Shown: positions 35,415-44,776, counted from the stretch's first letter. The stretch is 64,000 nucleotides of DNA from Desnuesiella massiliensis (GCF_001403615.1 NZ_LN879453.1:1-64000); one strand, 5' to 3'. The notes: generated by a model from the letters alone, not told the origin. Numbers and translations are program-made.

Positions 35415-36431
35415 ATGGCAGAAGTGTATTTTAAAAAAAATATGGTTTTGGAATTCTTGTGTTCAGTAATAAGATATGCTAGGGATGAAGAGTTTGATAA
35501 AAAGCAAAATGAGAGTAATTATAAAAAATATAGAGAGATAGATTACTGGGTAAAGTCTGTTGATAGCTCTATATCCAGATTTTTAAAGAGGGAAATAAGA
35601 ATTCTATTTAAATGGTTTGGTATAAATCCTATGGTTTTAACCAGCATCATAATAAATAATAATATAAATAAAATAGATGAGTTCTTTAGTTTTATAGATA
35701 AGATATCTGGAGAGGAATATATAAAAATTTTATATATGGAATTATGCATAGAGTATCCTCTCATGGAGGAGGGTCTTAAAGAAAAATTAGAGGCTATGTA
35801 TGATGAAGATGAAGTTAAATTTATAAGTGAAACAATATATAATCCGGAAGAGGCCTTATATAGAATAAGGTATGCACTGAAGAATTTTTACTATAAATTT
35901 TTTAAAGCTAAAGAAGAAATTGCAGAGGATTATATTAATAAAAAAATGACTGAACATCAAGAAAAATTCTTAGAGTTAGAAGATAGATTTACAAAGGCTG
36001 TAATTGCAATGGATAAAAAGACATTAGACAAATATGAAGAAGCGAGTTTTTACATTTCCTATTTTTTAGAATCAGGTGCTTATGCTCTAGAATTTATAAA
36101 AAACCATATAAGCATAGTCTATGGATTTAATATGGAGTATAGATTTGACAATGCTATCATTGAGGAAAAGAAAAAATTATTATTTAAGGTCTTAGCAGAT
36201 GAAAAAAGAGTAGAAATATTAAAGCTCATATCAAAGCGTACCTGGTATGGAAATGAGTTAGCAAAACACTTAGGTATAACTACAGCTACGTTATCCTATC
36301 ATATATCCAGATTAATAGATATTGGAGTAGTTCATTTTGAAGAAGGCGAAAATAACAGGTTTTATTACAAGTGCGATACAGAAAGATTAAAGGAAATATT
36401 TGAATATGCCTTGAAAGATATAATAGGTTAA
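35415..36431 (+). CDS. ArsR-type winged-helix regulator with long N-terminal domain
   Basis: A 338-aa protein. The last ~85 residues (about 252-338) are an ArsR-type winged helix: LLFKVLADEKRVEILKLIS, GNELAKHLGITTATLSYHISRL and GVVHFEEGENNRFYYKC. The preceding 250 residues are helical and charged, have no metal-binding Cys motif, and I do not recognise them; they probably form an effector or oligomerisation domain. Most ArsR proteins are ~100 aa, so this is an enlarged family type. It is a single gene, followed by 111 bp to htrA's ribosome binding site. Confidence 0.8.
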   Translation: MAEVYFKKNMVLEFLCSVIRYARDEEFDKKQNESNYKKYREIDYWVKSVDSSISRFLKREIRILFKWFGINPMVLTSIIINNNINKIDEFFSFIDKISGEEYIKILYMELCIEYPLMEEGLKEKLEAMYDEDEVKFISETIYNPEEALYRIRYALKNFYYKFFKAKEEIAEDYINKKMTEHQEKFLELEDRFTKAVIAMDKKTLDKYEEASFYISYFLESGAYALEFIKNHISIVYGFNMEYRFDNAIIEEKKKLLFKVLADEKRVEILKLISKRTWYGNELAKHLGITTATLSYHISRLIDIGVVHFEEGENNRFYYKCDTERLKEIFEYALKDIIG

Positions 36432-36554
36432 TTATTATTTTAATTTTTGTAACAACATTGACACATAACTGACACATAACTGATTTATTATTTAAATATA
36501 AACTTAATAACCACATTCATAATTTAATAATAAATACGAGGAGTGGAGACATTT

Positions 36555-37799
36555 ATGGATAATATGAACTTTAATAATGAAAATAGAAATATACAAGAGC
36601 CTGATTTTGTAATTGTAAATGACAATAAAAATAGTGGTGCATACGGATATAAGGAAAATCATTCTCCTTATAGGGAACATGGTCCTAAAGGTAAGAAATC
36701 CTCAGGAAAAAGAGCGCTATCTTATGTAGCAATTGGATTAATCTGTGCTACCTTAGGAGGAGCAGCAGGGGCAGCGGGAACTCTTTATGTATTACCAAAG
36801 ACAGAAGCTTTCAAGGAGAGTCCTCTATATAAGAGCATGTCAAACAATAAGAATGTAAGTTATGGACCTACTACCATAGCTTCAGAAAAAGATGCTTTAA
36901 CTGTATCAGAAATAGTTAAAAAAGTAGGGCCAGCGGTAGTTGGTGTTTCAACAAAAAGTAAGGTATCTAGTGGATTTTTTAATCAACAGGTTCAAGAGGG
37001 AATAGGTTCAGGATTCATAATAAACGAAGAAGGGTATATACTTACTAATTTTCATGTAATTAGCGGAGCTCAAGAGGTAAAAGTAATTTTGAGCGATGGT
37101 AAGGAAGTAGCCGCAAAAGTTATAAATTATGACCAAGACAATGATGTAGCGGTGGTTAAAATAACTGATAACATAAAAGTACCAGGTGTAGCTGAACTTG
37201 GAGATTCAGAATCAGTACAAGTAGGTGAAGGTGTAGTAGCCATAGGAAACCCTCTAGGGAAAGAGTTTTTAGGTACAGTAACTAATGGAATAGTAAGTGC
37301 GTTAAATAGAGACATAGATATACAAAATAAAAAATTAAATCTTATTCAAACAAATGCTGCTATAAATCCAGGAAATAGCGGTGGACCGTTAGTAAACTCT
37401 AGAGGTCAAGTAATTGGTATAAATACTGCTAAAATTGGAGCTGAAGGTGTTGAGGGCATAGGTTTCTCTATTCCAATTAACCAAATAAAAGGTAGATTAG
37501 AGTCTCTCTCCAAACCTATATTAAAAGTAGGAATCTCTGCTAGAGAAATAACTGAAGAGATGGCAAAGACTAATAAGGTGCCTGTAGGAGTATATATATT
37601 AGAAGTACAGGAATTTAGCCCAGCTGAAAAAGCAGGCATAAGACCTGGAGATATAGTAACAAAATTTGATGGTGAAAAAGTGAAAACTGTAGGAGAGATA
37701 AATCAAATTAAAGGTAAACATAAGTCGGGAGATACTGTTAAAGTAGAAATAGTAAGAGATGGTAAAACAAAAGTATTAGATTTAACCTTATCTGAATAG
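36555..37799 (+). CDS. htrA: HtrA/DegP-family membrane-anchored serine protease
   Basis: A 414-aa quality-control protease at the cell surface. It has a cytoplasmic N-terminus of about 52 residues, one membrane segment (about 55-78), and a trypsin-like domain with catalytic His167 (NFHVI), Asp197 (NDVAVV) and Ser275 (GNSGGPL). A single C-terminal PDZ domain (about 320-410) has EFSPAEKAGIRPGDIV. The triad is complete and the length is typical of Gram-positive HtrA/HtrB/YyxA. The start is ATG 36555; GTG 36543 overlaps the GAGGAGTGG ribosome binding site. A terminator follows. Confidence 0.94.
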   Translation: MDNMNFNNENRNIQEPDFVIVNDNKNSGAYGYKENHSPYREHGPKGKKSSGKRALSYVAIGLICATLGGAAGAAGTLYVLPKTEAFKESPLYKSMSNNKNVSYGPTTIASEKDALTVSEIVKKVGPAVVGVSTKSKVSSGFFNQQVQEGIGSGFIINEEGYILTNFHVISGAQEVKVILSDGKEVAAKVINYDQDNDVAVVKITDNIKVPGVAELGDSESVQVGEGVVAIGNPLGKEFLGTVTNGIVSALNRDIDIQNKKLNLIQTNAAINPGNSGGPLVNSRGQVIGINTAKIGAEGVEGIGFSIPINQIKGRLESLSKPILKVGISAREITEEMAKTNKVPVGVYILEVQEFSPAEKAGIRPGDIVTKFDGEKVKTVGEINQIKGKHKSGDTVKVEIVRDGKTKVLDLTLSE

Positions 37800-37810
37800 T
37801 ATTTTTAATG

Positions 37811-37836
37811 GAGAGGAATAGAAATTCCTCTCTTTT
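37811..37836 (+). terminator. Rho-independent terminator after htrA
   Basis: GAGAGGAAT/ATTCCTCTC hairpin with TTTT. Confidence 0.8.
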
Positions 37837-37928
37837 CTATGCTATTAAATATGAAATGCGGAAAGGTTTAATTTATTTTAAATATATAGTAATATGATTA
37901 TAAGAATTTATATTAGAGCTACAAATAT

Positions 37929-37944
37929 TGGCATAGTTATTGCT
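37929..37944 (+). promoter_or_regulatory. Sigma-54 promoter (-24/-12) of the alpha/beta hydrolase gene
   Basis: TGGCATAGTTATTGCT matches the sigma-54 consensus TGGCAYR-N4-TTGCW, with GG at 37930-37931 and GC at 37942-37943, exactly 12 bp apart. It lies 54 bp upstream of the start at 37998. One of three nearly identical elements in an 8.5-kb stretch that also encodes a sigma-54 activator. Confidence 0.82.
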
Positions 37945-37997
37945 CAAAAAATAGTAGTAGTTAAATAAAAAAATATTATTTAAAGGGAGGGCTATAT

Positions 37998-38891
37998 ATG
38001 TCACAAACTATAGTGATCAATAAAGTGACATTGTCTAATGGTGAAACAATCGGCTACAGAGAGATTGGAAACGGTAACAAGATTCTAGTACTAGTACACG
38101 GAAACATGACATCTTCTAAGCATTTTGAAATATTAATGGAGGAGTTAAAAGAGGATTATAAGATTTACGCCATGGATTTAAGAGGCTTTGGATTATCGTC
38201 CTATAACGCAAGAATAAACTCATTAAAGGATTTTTCAGAAGATTTAAAGGAATGGGTTGATATTCTTGGACTTAAGAGATTTTCCTTAGCAGGATGGTCC
38301 ACCGGAGGCGGAGTTATTATGCAATTTGCTGCGGATCATCAAGAGTATGTTGAAAAGCTTGTATTGATTGAATCAGTTGGCATTAAAGGATACCCTATGT
38401 TTATAAAGGATGAAAATGGTCAACCTATTTTAACTCAGCAAATAAAAACTAGAGAAGAGATAGCAGCAGATCCAATACAAGTAGTGCCGGTTTTAGATGC
38501 TTACGCTAGCAAAAATAAGGAATACATGAAAATGCTTTGGAACATGGTCATTTATACTCATAATAAACCTTCAGAAGAGCTTTATGATGAATATGTAGAC
38601 GATATGTTTACTCAAAGAAATTTAGTAGATGTAGATTATGCATTAGTTGTATTTAACATTTCAGAGGAGCACAATGGAGTGGTTGAAGGTAATAGTTTAG
38701 TTAATAAAATAGAAGTTCCAACTCTTGTATTACAAGGGGATAGAGACTATGTAGTACCAAGATATATGGGAGAAGGAATAGCTGAAGGCATAGGAGAAAA
38801 TGCTAAATTAGTTATTATTGAGAATTGTGGACATTCCCCATTAGTTGATGCTATGCCAGTCTTAGTTAAAGAGATAAAAGAGTTTATATAA
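37998..38891 (+). CDS. Alpha/beta hydrolase (sigma-54-controlled)
   Basis: A 297-aa cytoplasmic hydrolase. The oxyanion region is LVHGNM, the nucleophile elbow GWSTG (Ser near residue 102), the acid in LQGDRDYVVP and the His in NCGHSP, so the triad is complete. There is no signal peptide. The ribosome binding site AAAGGGAGG precedes the ATG. It has its own sigma-54 promoter and is followed by a terminator, then the sigma-54-driven liv operon. It could hydrolyse an ester, lactone or C-C bond in a compound brought in by that transporter. The specific substrate is unknown. Confidence 0.85.
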   Translation: MSQTIVINKVTLSNGETIGYREIGNGNKILVLVHGNMTSSKHFEILMEELKEDYKIYAMDLRGFGLSSYNARINSLKDFSEDLKEWVDILGLKRFSLAGWSTGGGVIMQFAADHQEYVEKLVLIESVGIKGYPMFIKDENGQPILTQQIKTREEIAADPIQVVPVLDAYASKNKEYMKMLWNMVIYTHNKPSEELYDEYVDDMFTQRNLVDVDYALVVFNISEEHNGVVEGNSLVNKIEVPTLVLQGDRDYVVPRYMGEGIAEGIGENAKLVIIENCGHSPLVDAMPVLVKEIKEFI

Positions 38892-38911
38892 ATAATTAAA
38901 ATATTATTTGC

Positions 38912-38947
38912 AAAACAGCATACATTATTATGCTGTTTTATTTTTTT
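38912..38947 (+). terminator. Rho-independent terminator abutting a sigma-54 promoter
   Basis: AAAACAGCATA/TATGCTGTTTT hairpin with a T7 tract; the last T is also the first base of the -24 element of the liv operon promoter. Confidence 0.85.
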
Positions 38948-38962
38948 GGCAAGAAAATTGCT
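38947..38962 (+). promoter_or_regulatory. Sigma-54 promoter (-24/-12) of the liv-type operon
   Basis: TGGCAAGAAAATTGCT, with GG at 38948-38949 and GC at 38960-38961 (12 bp apart). It leaves a leader of about 155 nt before livH at 39129. That leader shows a GA-rich segment (38990-39007) but no recognised riboswitch. Confidence 0.8.
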
Positions 38963-39128
38963 GTATATTATTATGCAGTATTAATTTAGACAGAGAGGAG
39001 AGAGAACATTTAATTACTAGTAGCGCAAGATGATAGGTATTACATAGAGTCATCTAAGTTTAAACAAATACATAAATAATGTATTAAAAAAATACAATGT
39101 ATCAATTTTTTACACAGGAGGTGCCTTC

Positions 39129-39995
39129 ATGCTTCAGGTAATAATTAGTGGTTTAATAACCGGAAGCTTATACTCATTAGCTGCCCTAGGATTAGTAATA
39201 ATATTCAAAACATCAGACATTGTTAACTTTTCTCAAGGGGAGATGGCTATGTTTAATACATTCATAGCTTTTACACTATTAACTTCATTTGGGATGCCAT
39301 ACTTTTTAGCTATGCTTCTTACTATGATATTTGCAGCAGTTATGGGACTAGTAATCCATAGAGTTGTTATAAAACCTTTACAAGGAGCTCCGCTAGTAAG
39401 TTCAATGATCGCTACCTTGGGATTAATAATGATATTAAATGGGGTTGCGGGAAATATATTCGGATTTGAAACAAAACAATTTCCAAAGATGTTTAATGGA
39501 AAGAACTTTGAATTTGCTGGAGTTTCCATTGATCCCAATAGTTTGCTTACTATAGTAGTGACCTTGGTCATAATGGTTGCACTTTTCTATTTCTTTAAAT
39601 ATACAATGACAGGACTAGCATTAAGAGCTGCCTCTCAAAATGTTGAAGCAGCTAAATTAATGGGGATTTCAGTAAATAAAATAGTTACTTTAACTTGGGT
39701 ATTAAGTGCTATACTTTCATCAGTGGCTGGTATGCTTATTGCACCAACTACATTCTTAGATATAAATATGATGGCAGATATTCATTTGAAGTCTTTCTCG
39801 GCTGCTGTGCTAGGAGGATTTAATACATTCTTTGGACCAGTAGCAGGAGGATTCATATTAGGTATTACAGAGAATCTATTTGGTAAATATATTTCTTTAG
39901 CTTGGAAAACAGTATTTGCTTTTGGGTTAATAATAGTTATGCTTGTAATCAGACCAAATGGATTATTTGGTAAGGCATATAGAAAGAAGGTGTAA
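39129..39995 (+). CDS. livH: Branched-chain amino acid-type ABC transporter permease (LivH family)
   Basis: A 288-aa inner-membrane subunit with about eight hydrophobic segments. LivH hallmarks are the opening GLITGSLYSLAALGLVIIFKTS, the DIVNFSQGE block, and the RAASQNVEAAKLMGIS cytoplasmic loop that docks the ATPases. It is the first gene of livHMGF-binding protein, with AGGAGGTG a few bases before the ATG. Substrates of this transporter class extend well beyond Leu/Ile/Val to amides, urea and aromatic acids, so the family name does not fix the substrate. Confidence 0.93.
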   Translation: MLQVIISGLITGSLYSLAALGLVIIFKTSDIVNFSQGEMAMFNTFIAFTLLTSFGMPYFLAMLLTMIFAAVMGLVIHRVVIKPLQGAPLVSSMIATLGLIMILNGVAGNIFGFETKQFPKMFNGKNFEFAGVSIDPNSLLTIVVTLVIMVALFYFFKYTMTGLALRAASQNVEAAKLMGISVNKIVTLTWVLSAILSSVAGMLIAPTTFLDINMMADIHLKSFSAAVLGGFNTFFGPVAGGFILGITENLFGKYISLAWKTVFAFGLIIVMLVIRPNGLFGKAYRKKV

Positions 39996-39999
39996 TCCT

Positions 40000-41019
40000 A
40001 TGGAAAAAATGAAAAACTTTTTTATGAAGAATAAAGTAAATCTAATAGTACTTGTAATAGCTATAATTTTTCCACAAATATTTTCTTTATTAGGTTCACC
40101 TCTTAAAACTAGTACATTAACACTTATAAATTTAGGAGGTATATATGTTATAGCTGCTATTGGCTACAATATATTACTTGGCTATGCTGGCCAAATTTCA
40201 TTAGGACATGCTGCCTTTATCGGATTAGGAGCCTATGTAACTGCTAATTTAGCTATAAAATTCCACGCACCATTCATTATTTCTTTATTAGCATCTATAG
40301 TGGTGACCGCTATATTAGGATTTATTTTAGGACTTCCAGCACTAAGATTAGAAGGAAATTATTTAGCTATAGCTACTTTAGGCTTTGGAGTTGCCTTTGA
40401 ACATATTTTTATGGAATTTGAAAAATTTACTGGAGGATTTTCTGGAATTAAAGGAATTCCACCAATTAATATCTTTGGATATGAGTTTAAAACAAGGATG
40501 AGTATGTACTATTTTATACTATGTTTCATAGTCATATCTGTAATCGTTGCCAAAAATATAATAAAAACCAAGACAGGAAGGGCCTTGATGGCGCTTAGAG
40601 ACAGTGAGATTGCAGCAAACTCTTTAGGGGTAAATACATCAAAGTATAAGACTATTGCCTTTGTAATCAGTGCATCTTATGCCGGTGTGGCAGGGTGCTT
40701 ATGGGCTTATCTATTTAGACAGGTATATCCTCAATCCTTTGGCATGGGGATTTCACTTAACTTGCTAGCTATGATAGTAATAGGAGGATTAGCTACCATA
40801 CCAGGGTCTATTGTGGGAGCTATGTTCATGACTATGCTTCCTGAATATATGAAAAGTATTGACATAAAAAATGGAGCTACTATATTAACGGGTATATTAT
40901 TGATTATTACAGTTATGTATTTCCCTCTTGGAATAGTGCAAATAGTTCAAAAAATCAAATACAAAGTTAAGGCAAGCTTTTCAAAAAAAACAAAAGCTTC
41001 TCTAAGTAAGGAGGGGTAA
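40000..41019 (+). CDS. livM: Branched-chain amino acid-type ABC transporter permease (LivM family)
   Basis: A 339-aa second permease subunit. Family motifs are GYNILLGYAGQISLGHAAFIGLG, AIATLGFG, and the coupling helix GRALMALRDSEIAANSLGVN. The start is ATG 40000, four bases after the livH stop, with AAGGTG overlapping the livH end; the in-frame ATG at 39958 lies inside livH. About ten hydrophobic segments. It ends 3 bp before livG. Confidence 0.93.
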   Translation: MEKMKNFFMKNKVNLIVLVIAIIFPQIFSLLGSPLKTSTLTLINLGGIYVIAAIGYNILLGYAGQISLGHAAFIGLGAYVTANLAIKFHAPFIISLLASIVVTAILGFILGLPALRLEGNYLAIATLGFGVAFEHIFMEFEKFTGGFSGIKGIPPINIFGYEFKTRMSMYYFILCFIVISVIVAKNIIKTKTGRALMALRDSEIAANSLGVNTSKYKTIAFVISASYAGVAGCLWAYLFRQVYPQSFGMGISLNLLAMIVIGGLATIPGSIVGAMFMTMLPEYMKSIDIKNGATILTGILLIITVMYFPLGIVQIVQKIKYKVKASFSKKTKASLSKEG

Positions 41020-41022
41020 TAA

Positions 41023-41802
41023 ATGGCTGAAGTTCAATTAAAAGTTGAGAATTTATCTATAGCCTTCGGTGGATTAAAGGCAGTAGATGACTTGAGCTTT
41101 GATATTAGCAAGGGGCAGATATATGGACTTATAGGACCTAATGGAGCAGGAAAAACTACAGTATTTAATATGATAAGCCAATTTTATAAGCCTGATAGTG
41201 GTAAGGTAACTTTTGAGGGAAAAGTTGCTACGGAATTAAAAGTATTTCAGATGGTAGATATAGGAGTAACAAGAACTTTCCAAAATGTTGAGCTGTTTAA
41301 AAATATGACAGTTTTGGATAATCTGCTTGTAGGATATCACTCAAAAATAAAATATGGAACTTTTGCAAGTATGTTTATGCTTCCAAAAGTAATGAAGGAA
41401 GAGAAAAAGGCCAAGGAAGAAGCACTACAAATCCTTGACTTTTTAGGAATAAGAGAATACGAAAATCGTTTAGTTATAAATCTACCTTATGGAATTCAAA
41501 AATTAATTGAATTGGCTAGGGCTCTTATATCAAAGCCAAAATTAATAATATTAGATGAGCCGGCAGCGGGGATGAATGATACTGAAACTAAGGTATTGGC
41601 GGAAAGAATTAAAAATATAAGAGATAATTTAGGAATCACTATTCTCTTAGTAGAACATGATATGTCTTTAGTTATGAATATCTGTGATAGAATTACGGTT
41701 ATAAATTTTGGTAAAAAGATAGCTGAGGGTACGCCTAAAGAGATACAAAATAACCCTGTGGTTATTGAGGCCTATCTAGGGGAGGGTAGTAGTGATGTTT
41801 AA
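41023..41802 (+). CDS. livG: ABC transporter ATP-binding protein (LivG family)
   Basis: A 259-aa ATPase. Walker A is GPNGAGKTT (residues 38-46), the signature region LPYGIQKLIELARAL (here YGIQK replaces the canonical SGGQQ-type motif, as is common in LivG), Walker B LIILDEPAAGMND, and the H-loop is LLVEHDM. The LivG-specific GVTRTFQNVELF motif is present. The gene overlaps livF by a few codons, in keeping with a tightly coupled operon. Confidence 0.94.
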   Translation: MAEVQLKVENLSIAFGGLKAVDDLSFDISKGQIYGLIGPNGAGKTTVFNMISQFYKPDSGKVTFEGKVATELKVFQMVDIGVTRTFQNVELFKNMTVLDNLLVGYHSKIKYGTFASMFMLPKVMKEEKKAKEEALQILDFLGIREYENRLVINLPYGIQKLIELARALISKPKLIILDEPAAGMNDTETKVLAERIKNIRDNLGITILLVEHDMSLVMNICDRITVINFGKKIAEGTPKEIQNNPVVIEAYLGEGSSDV

Positions 41803-42499
41803 GGTAAAAGATTTAGTGGTTAATTATGGGTATGTAAATGTACTTAAAGGTATAAATTTGAATATTGAAGAAGGACAAATAGTTAGTATCTTAGGTGCTA
41901 ATGGAGCCGGTAAAACTACTACCTTAAAGGCTATTTCAGGGCTTGTTCCAATAATTTCTGGAGAGATAGAGTTTAAGGGTCAGAGGATCAATGGATTATC
42001 TGCAGATAAAGTAGTTTCAAGTGGAATTGTTCATTGTCCTGAAGGAAGAAAGATATTTCCTCAATTAACAGTTGAAGAGAATCTTAAAATAGGAAGCTAT
42101 ACAAGAAAGGACAAGGAACAAATAAAAAGAGATTTTGATATGGTTTATAACTATTTTCCACGACTGGGAGAGAGAAAAAAGCAATTAGCTGGTACCTTAA
42201 GTGGAGGAGAACAACAAATGTTAGCCATAGGAAGAGGGTTGATGGCTAGACCAAAGCTGTTCATAATGGATGAACCTTCATTGGGATTAGCGCCTATAAT
42301 TGTAAAGGAAATCTTTGAAATTATAAAAGAGATAAATAAGCAGGGCGTTACTGTATTACTAGTAGAGCAAAATGCTTATCAAACTATAAAGATATCTGAT
42401 TATGTTTATATACTAGAGACAGGAACCATATCAATGCATGGTAATGCAAGGGAATTAGAGAATAATGATAGTATTAAAAAATCATATTTAGGTGGTTAA
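41795..42499 (+). CDS. livF: ABC transporter ATP-binding protein (LivF family)
   Basis: A 234-aa ATPase partner of LivG. Walker A GANGAGKTT, LivF-type IVHCPEGRKIFPQLTVEENL, signature LSGGEQQMLAIGR, Walker B LFIMDEPSLGLAP and H-loop LLVEQNA. The start is ATG 41795, 8 bases after GGAGGG; GTG 41792 is an alternative. It overlaps the livG end by 8 bp. Confidence 0.94.
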   Translation: MFKVKDLVVNYGYVNVLKGINLNIEEGQIVSILGANGAGKTTTLKAISGLVPIISGEIEFKGQRINGLSADKVVSSGIVHCPEGRKIFPQLTVEENLKIGSYTRKDKEQIKRDFDMVYNYFPRLGERKKQLAGTLSGGEQQMLAIGRGLMARPKLFIMDEPSLGLAPIIVKEIFEIIKEINKQGVTVLLVEQNAYQTIKISDYVYILETGTISMHGNARELENNDSIKKSYLGG

Positions 42500-42563
42500 T
42501 AGCCCTATTTAAGAAAACTTAAATAGCTATAAAATATATATGTAAATCATGAGGAGGATTTTT

Positions 42564-43790
42564 ATGAAAAAGAAAATATCAATTTTATTAGCAACTATTC
42601 TATCCGTATCCTTATTGGCTGGATGCAAAAAAACTGCTGAGACAGGTTCTCAAGGCACCTCAAAGGGAAAGGTAGCCCAAGGAGTAGATGAAAAGACTAT
42701 TAAAGTTGGAACTATTGGACCTACTTCAGGAGCTGTGGCTGTAGTTGGAATGCCAATGTTACATGGTATGGAAGCTTATTTTAAAATGGTAAATGATGCT
42801 GGTGGAGTAAATGGCAGAAAAATAGAATTAATATCTAAGGATGATAGCTTTAAGCCAGACGTAGCTCTTCAAAAGGCAGAAGAATTAGTAGAAAAAGACA
42901 AAGTATTTGCTATTGTAGGTCAATTAGGAACACCAGGTTGCTTAGCTACTATTGATTATATGACAGAAAAAGGAATACCTGCCGTATATCAAGGTAGTGG
43001 AGCAAGTAAGTTCTCTCAAATAAAGGGAAATTACTTCCCAGTTCAACCAAACTACACTTTCGAAGGCGGATTAATAGCTAAGTATGCCGCTGATGAATTG
43101 AAAGCTAAGAAAATAGCTGTTATATATGAAAACAATGATATAGGAAAAGAAGGAGCAGATGGTATCAAAGCTAAATTAAAGAAAATGGGAAAAGACAGTT
43201 TATTAGTTGAAGAAATTGCTTATAACCCAGCAGATGTTGACTTTTCAGCTCACGTTCAAAAGCTAGCTGCTAAGGCACCAGATGTAACTGTTATATATGG
43301 TAATGCAAAGCCTACAGCAGGCATCGTTAATGAAGCTAAGAAACAAGGTTTTAAAACTCAATTTATGACTTCTTATATAGTAGCAGACGTAACTTTATTC
43401 CAATTAGCTAAAGATGCGTGGAATGGTGCTATAACAGCTGCATGGGTTGCTGATATCACAGATGCAAATAATGTAGAAGCTAAAAAGTTTATAGATACGT
43501 TTAAAAAATACTATCCAAATGAAGTTCCTAATGCTTATGCTGTAGCAGGATGGGTAGCAGCTCAAGTATTTACTGAAGGATTAAAGAAAGTAAATGGTGA
43601 TTTAACTTGGGAAAACTATATTAAAGCTATGGAATCAATTAATAACTTTGGCGAAGGTATAGCAAAAGGTATAACTTATACAAAGGATAAGAGAAATGGT
43701 GTTGAAAAAATGTACTTTATGAAAGCTAAATATGTAGATGATAAGACTTTCAGCTACGAGAAAATAACTGACTTTATAGGTGCAGAATAG
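42564..43790 (+). CDS. Substrate-binding lipoprotein of the liv-type ABC transporter
   Basis: A 408-aa periplasmic-binding-protein-type lipoprotein (type I fold, LivJ/LivK family). Lipobox LLAGC gives a lipidated Cys21; the mature part has IKVGTIGPTSGAVAVVG and SQIKGNYFPVQPNYTFEGGLIA. It captures the substrate for LivHMGF. The start is ATG 42564, after GAGGAGG (42551-42557); an upstream in-frame ATG at 42549 overlaps that site. It is last in the operon and followed by a strong terminator. The sequence alone does not tell the ligand, and the sigma-54/acyl-CoA context argues for something other than a plain amino-acid scavenger. Confidence 0.92.
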   Translation: MKKKISILLATILSVSLLAGCKKTAETGSQGTSKGKVAQGVDEKTIKVGTIGPTSGAVAVVGMPMLHGMEAYFKMVNDAGGVNGRKIELISKDDSFKPDVALQKAEELVEKDKVFAIVGQLGTPGCLATIDYMTEKGIPAVYQGSGASKFSQIKGNYFPVQPNYTFEGGLIAKYAADELKAKKIAVIYENNDIGKEGADGIKAKLKKMGKDSLLVEEIAYNPADVDFSAHVQKLAAKAPDVTVIYGNAKPTAGIVNEAKKQGFKTQFMTSYIVADVTLFQLAKDAWNGAITAAWVADITDANNVEAKKFIDTFKKYYPNEVPNAYAVAGWVAAQVFTEGLKKVNGDLTWENYIKAMESINNFGEGIAKGITYTKDKRNGVEKMYFMKAKYVDDKTFSYEKITDFIGAE

Positions 43791-43805
43791 TATATTATGA
43801 TTGTA

Positions 43806-43857
43806 ATGCAAACAGAAAATGCTTCCCCCTTTTGGCATTCTCTGTTTGCATCAGTTT
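43806..43857 (+). terminator. Rho-independent terminator of the liv-type operon
   Basis: ATGCAAACAGA..AATGC and GCATT..TCTGTTTGCAT arms, a 16-bp stem with one mismatch, followed by TTTTT. Confidence 0.85.
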
Positions 43858-43889
43858 TTAAACTTTATAAAAATTAGGAGGGATGCTTT

Positions 43890-44705
43890 ATGGCAAAAGT
43901 AACACTAAATGATTATGAGTTGAATTATGAAATTTATGGAGAAGGTGAGCCCTTAATTTTTTTAAATGGTATAATGATGAGTACCTTAAGTTGGAGACCT
44001 TTTGTAGATTTTTTTAAAGACTATAAGCTTATATTTATAGATTTGATTGATCAAGGTTCATCCAGTAAAGGTAAGGAAGGCTATACACAGGATATCCACG
44101 TGGATATGCTTGAAGAGTTTTTTAATAAGATGAATGTTAATAAAGTTCATATGCTAGGTATATCTTATGGTGGAGAGGTGGCTATGAAATTTGCTTTGAA
44201 ATATCCAGAAAAACTTTATAGCTTAATTCTATCAAATACTACTAGCTATACTAATGAGCTAATGAAAGATATAGAAGATATATGGGCTTATGCTGCTGGA
44301 ACATATAACGGCAGGATTTTCTTTAAAGCTACTATGCCATATATTTATTCATATAAATTCTATGAAGAGAATGCAAAGTGGTTAAAAGATAGAGAGAACT
44401 TACTAGTTAATTCTTTAACCCCAGAATGGTATGATGGCTTTATAAGGGCTATTAGAAGTGCATCTACCCTAAATATTACTGAGGCTATAGAAACTATAGA
44501 GCTTCCGACTTTAATAATAGGAGCAGATTTAGATGTTATAACACCACTACCTTATCAAGAGGTTATAAATAAGAAAATAAAAGATTCTAGATTTGTAGTT
44601 ATTAAGGATTCAGGACATGCTTCCATGTATGAAAAGCCCTATGAGTTTGCAGCGTTAGTTAATGGATTCCTAAAGAATTATGATAAAAAAATAAATATTA
44701 TCTAA
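43890..44705 (+). CDS. Alpha/beta hydrolase
   Basis: A 271-aa soluble hydrolase, a distant relative of the one at 37998. Nucleophile elbow GISYGG (Ser near residue 92), acid in IGADLDVITP and His in DSGHASMYEKP, a complete triad. Terminators lie on both sides, so it is either expressed by read-through from the liv operon or from a weak promoter inside the 32-bp gap. I found no sigma-54 element with correct spacing before it. Position between the transporter and the sigma-54 activator suggests a role in the same pathway. Confidence 0.85.
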   Translation: MAKVTLNDYELNYEIYGEGEPLIFLNGIMMSTLSWRPFVDFFKDYKLIFIDLIDQGSSSKGKEGYTQDIHVDMLEEFFNKMNVNKVHMLGISYGGEVAMKFALKYPEKLYSLILSNTTSYTNELMKDIEDIWAYAAGTYNGRIFFKATMPYIYSYKFYEENAKWLKDRENLLVNSLTPEWYDGFIRAIRSASTLNITEAIETIELPTLIIGADLDVITPLPYQEVINKKIKDSRFVVIKDSGHASMYEKPYEFAALVNGFLKNYDKKINII

Positions 44706-44746
44706 GCCATAGTAAAAAAATTATACAGTGAAGAAGACCTAATATA

Positions 44747-44776
44747 AATAGCTGGCCCAATCCAGCTATTTTTTTA
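44747..44776 (+). terminator. Rho-independent terminator
   Basis: AAATAGCTGG-CCCAAT-CCAGCTATTT with a T7 tract; separates the hydrolase from the sigma-54 activator gene. Confidence 0.9.

Noticed and set aside
39001..39128. T-box or other leader riboswitch before livH
   Set aside because: No T-box TGGNACCGCG core or specifier-loop arrangement is visible, and the sigma-54 element already explains control.
43831..43849. A TGGCATT..TTTGC sigma-54-like match before the second alpha/beta hydrolase (43890)
   Set aside because: GG to GC distance is 14 bp rather than 12, and the bases are the right arm of the liv-operon terminator hairpin.
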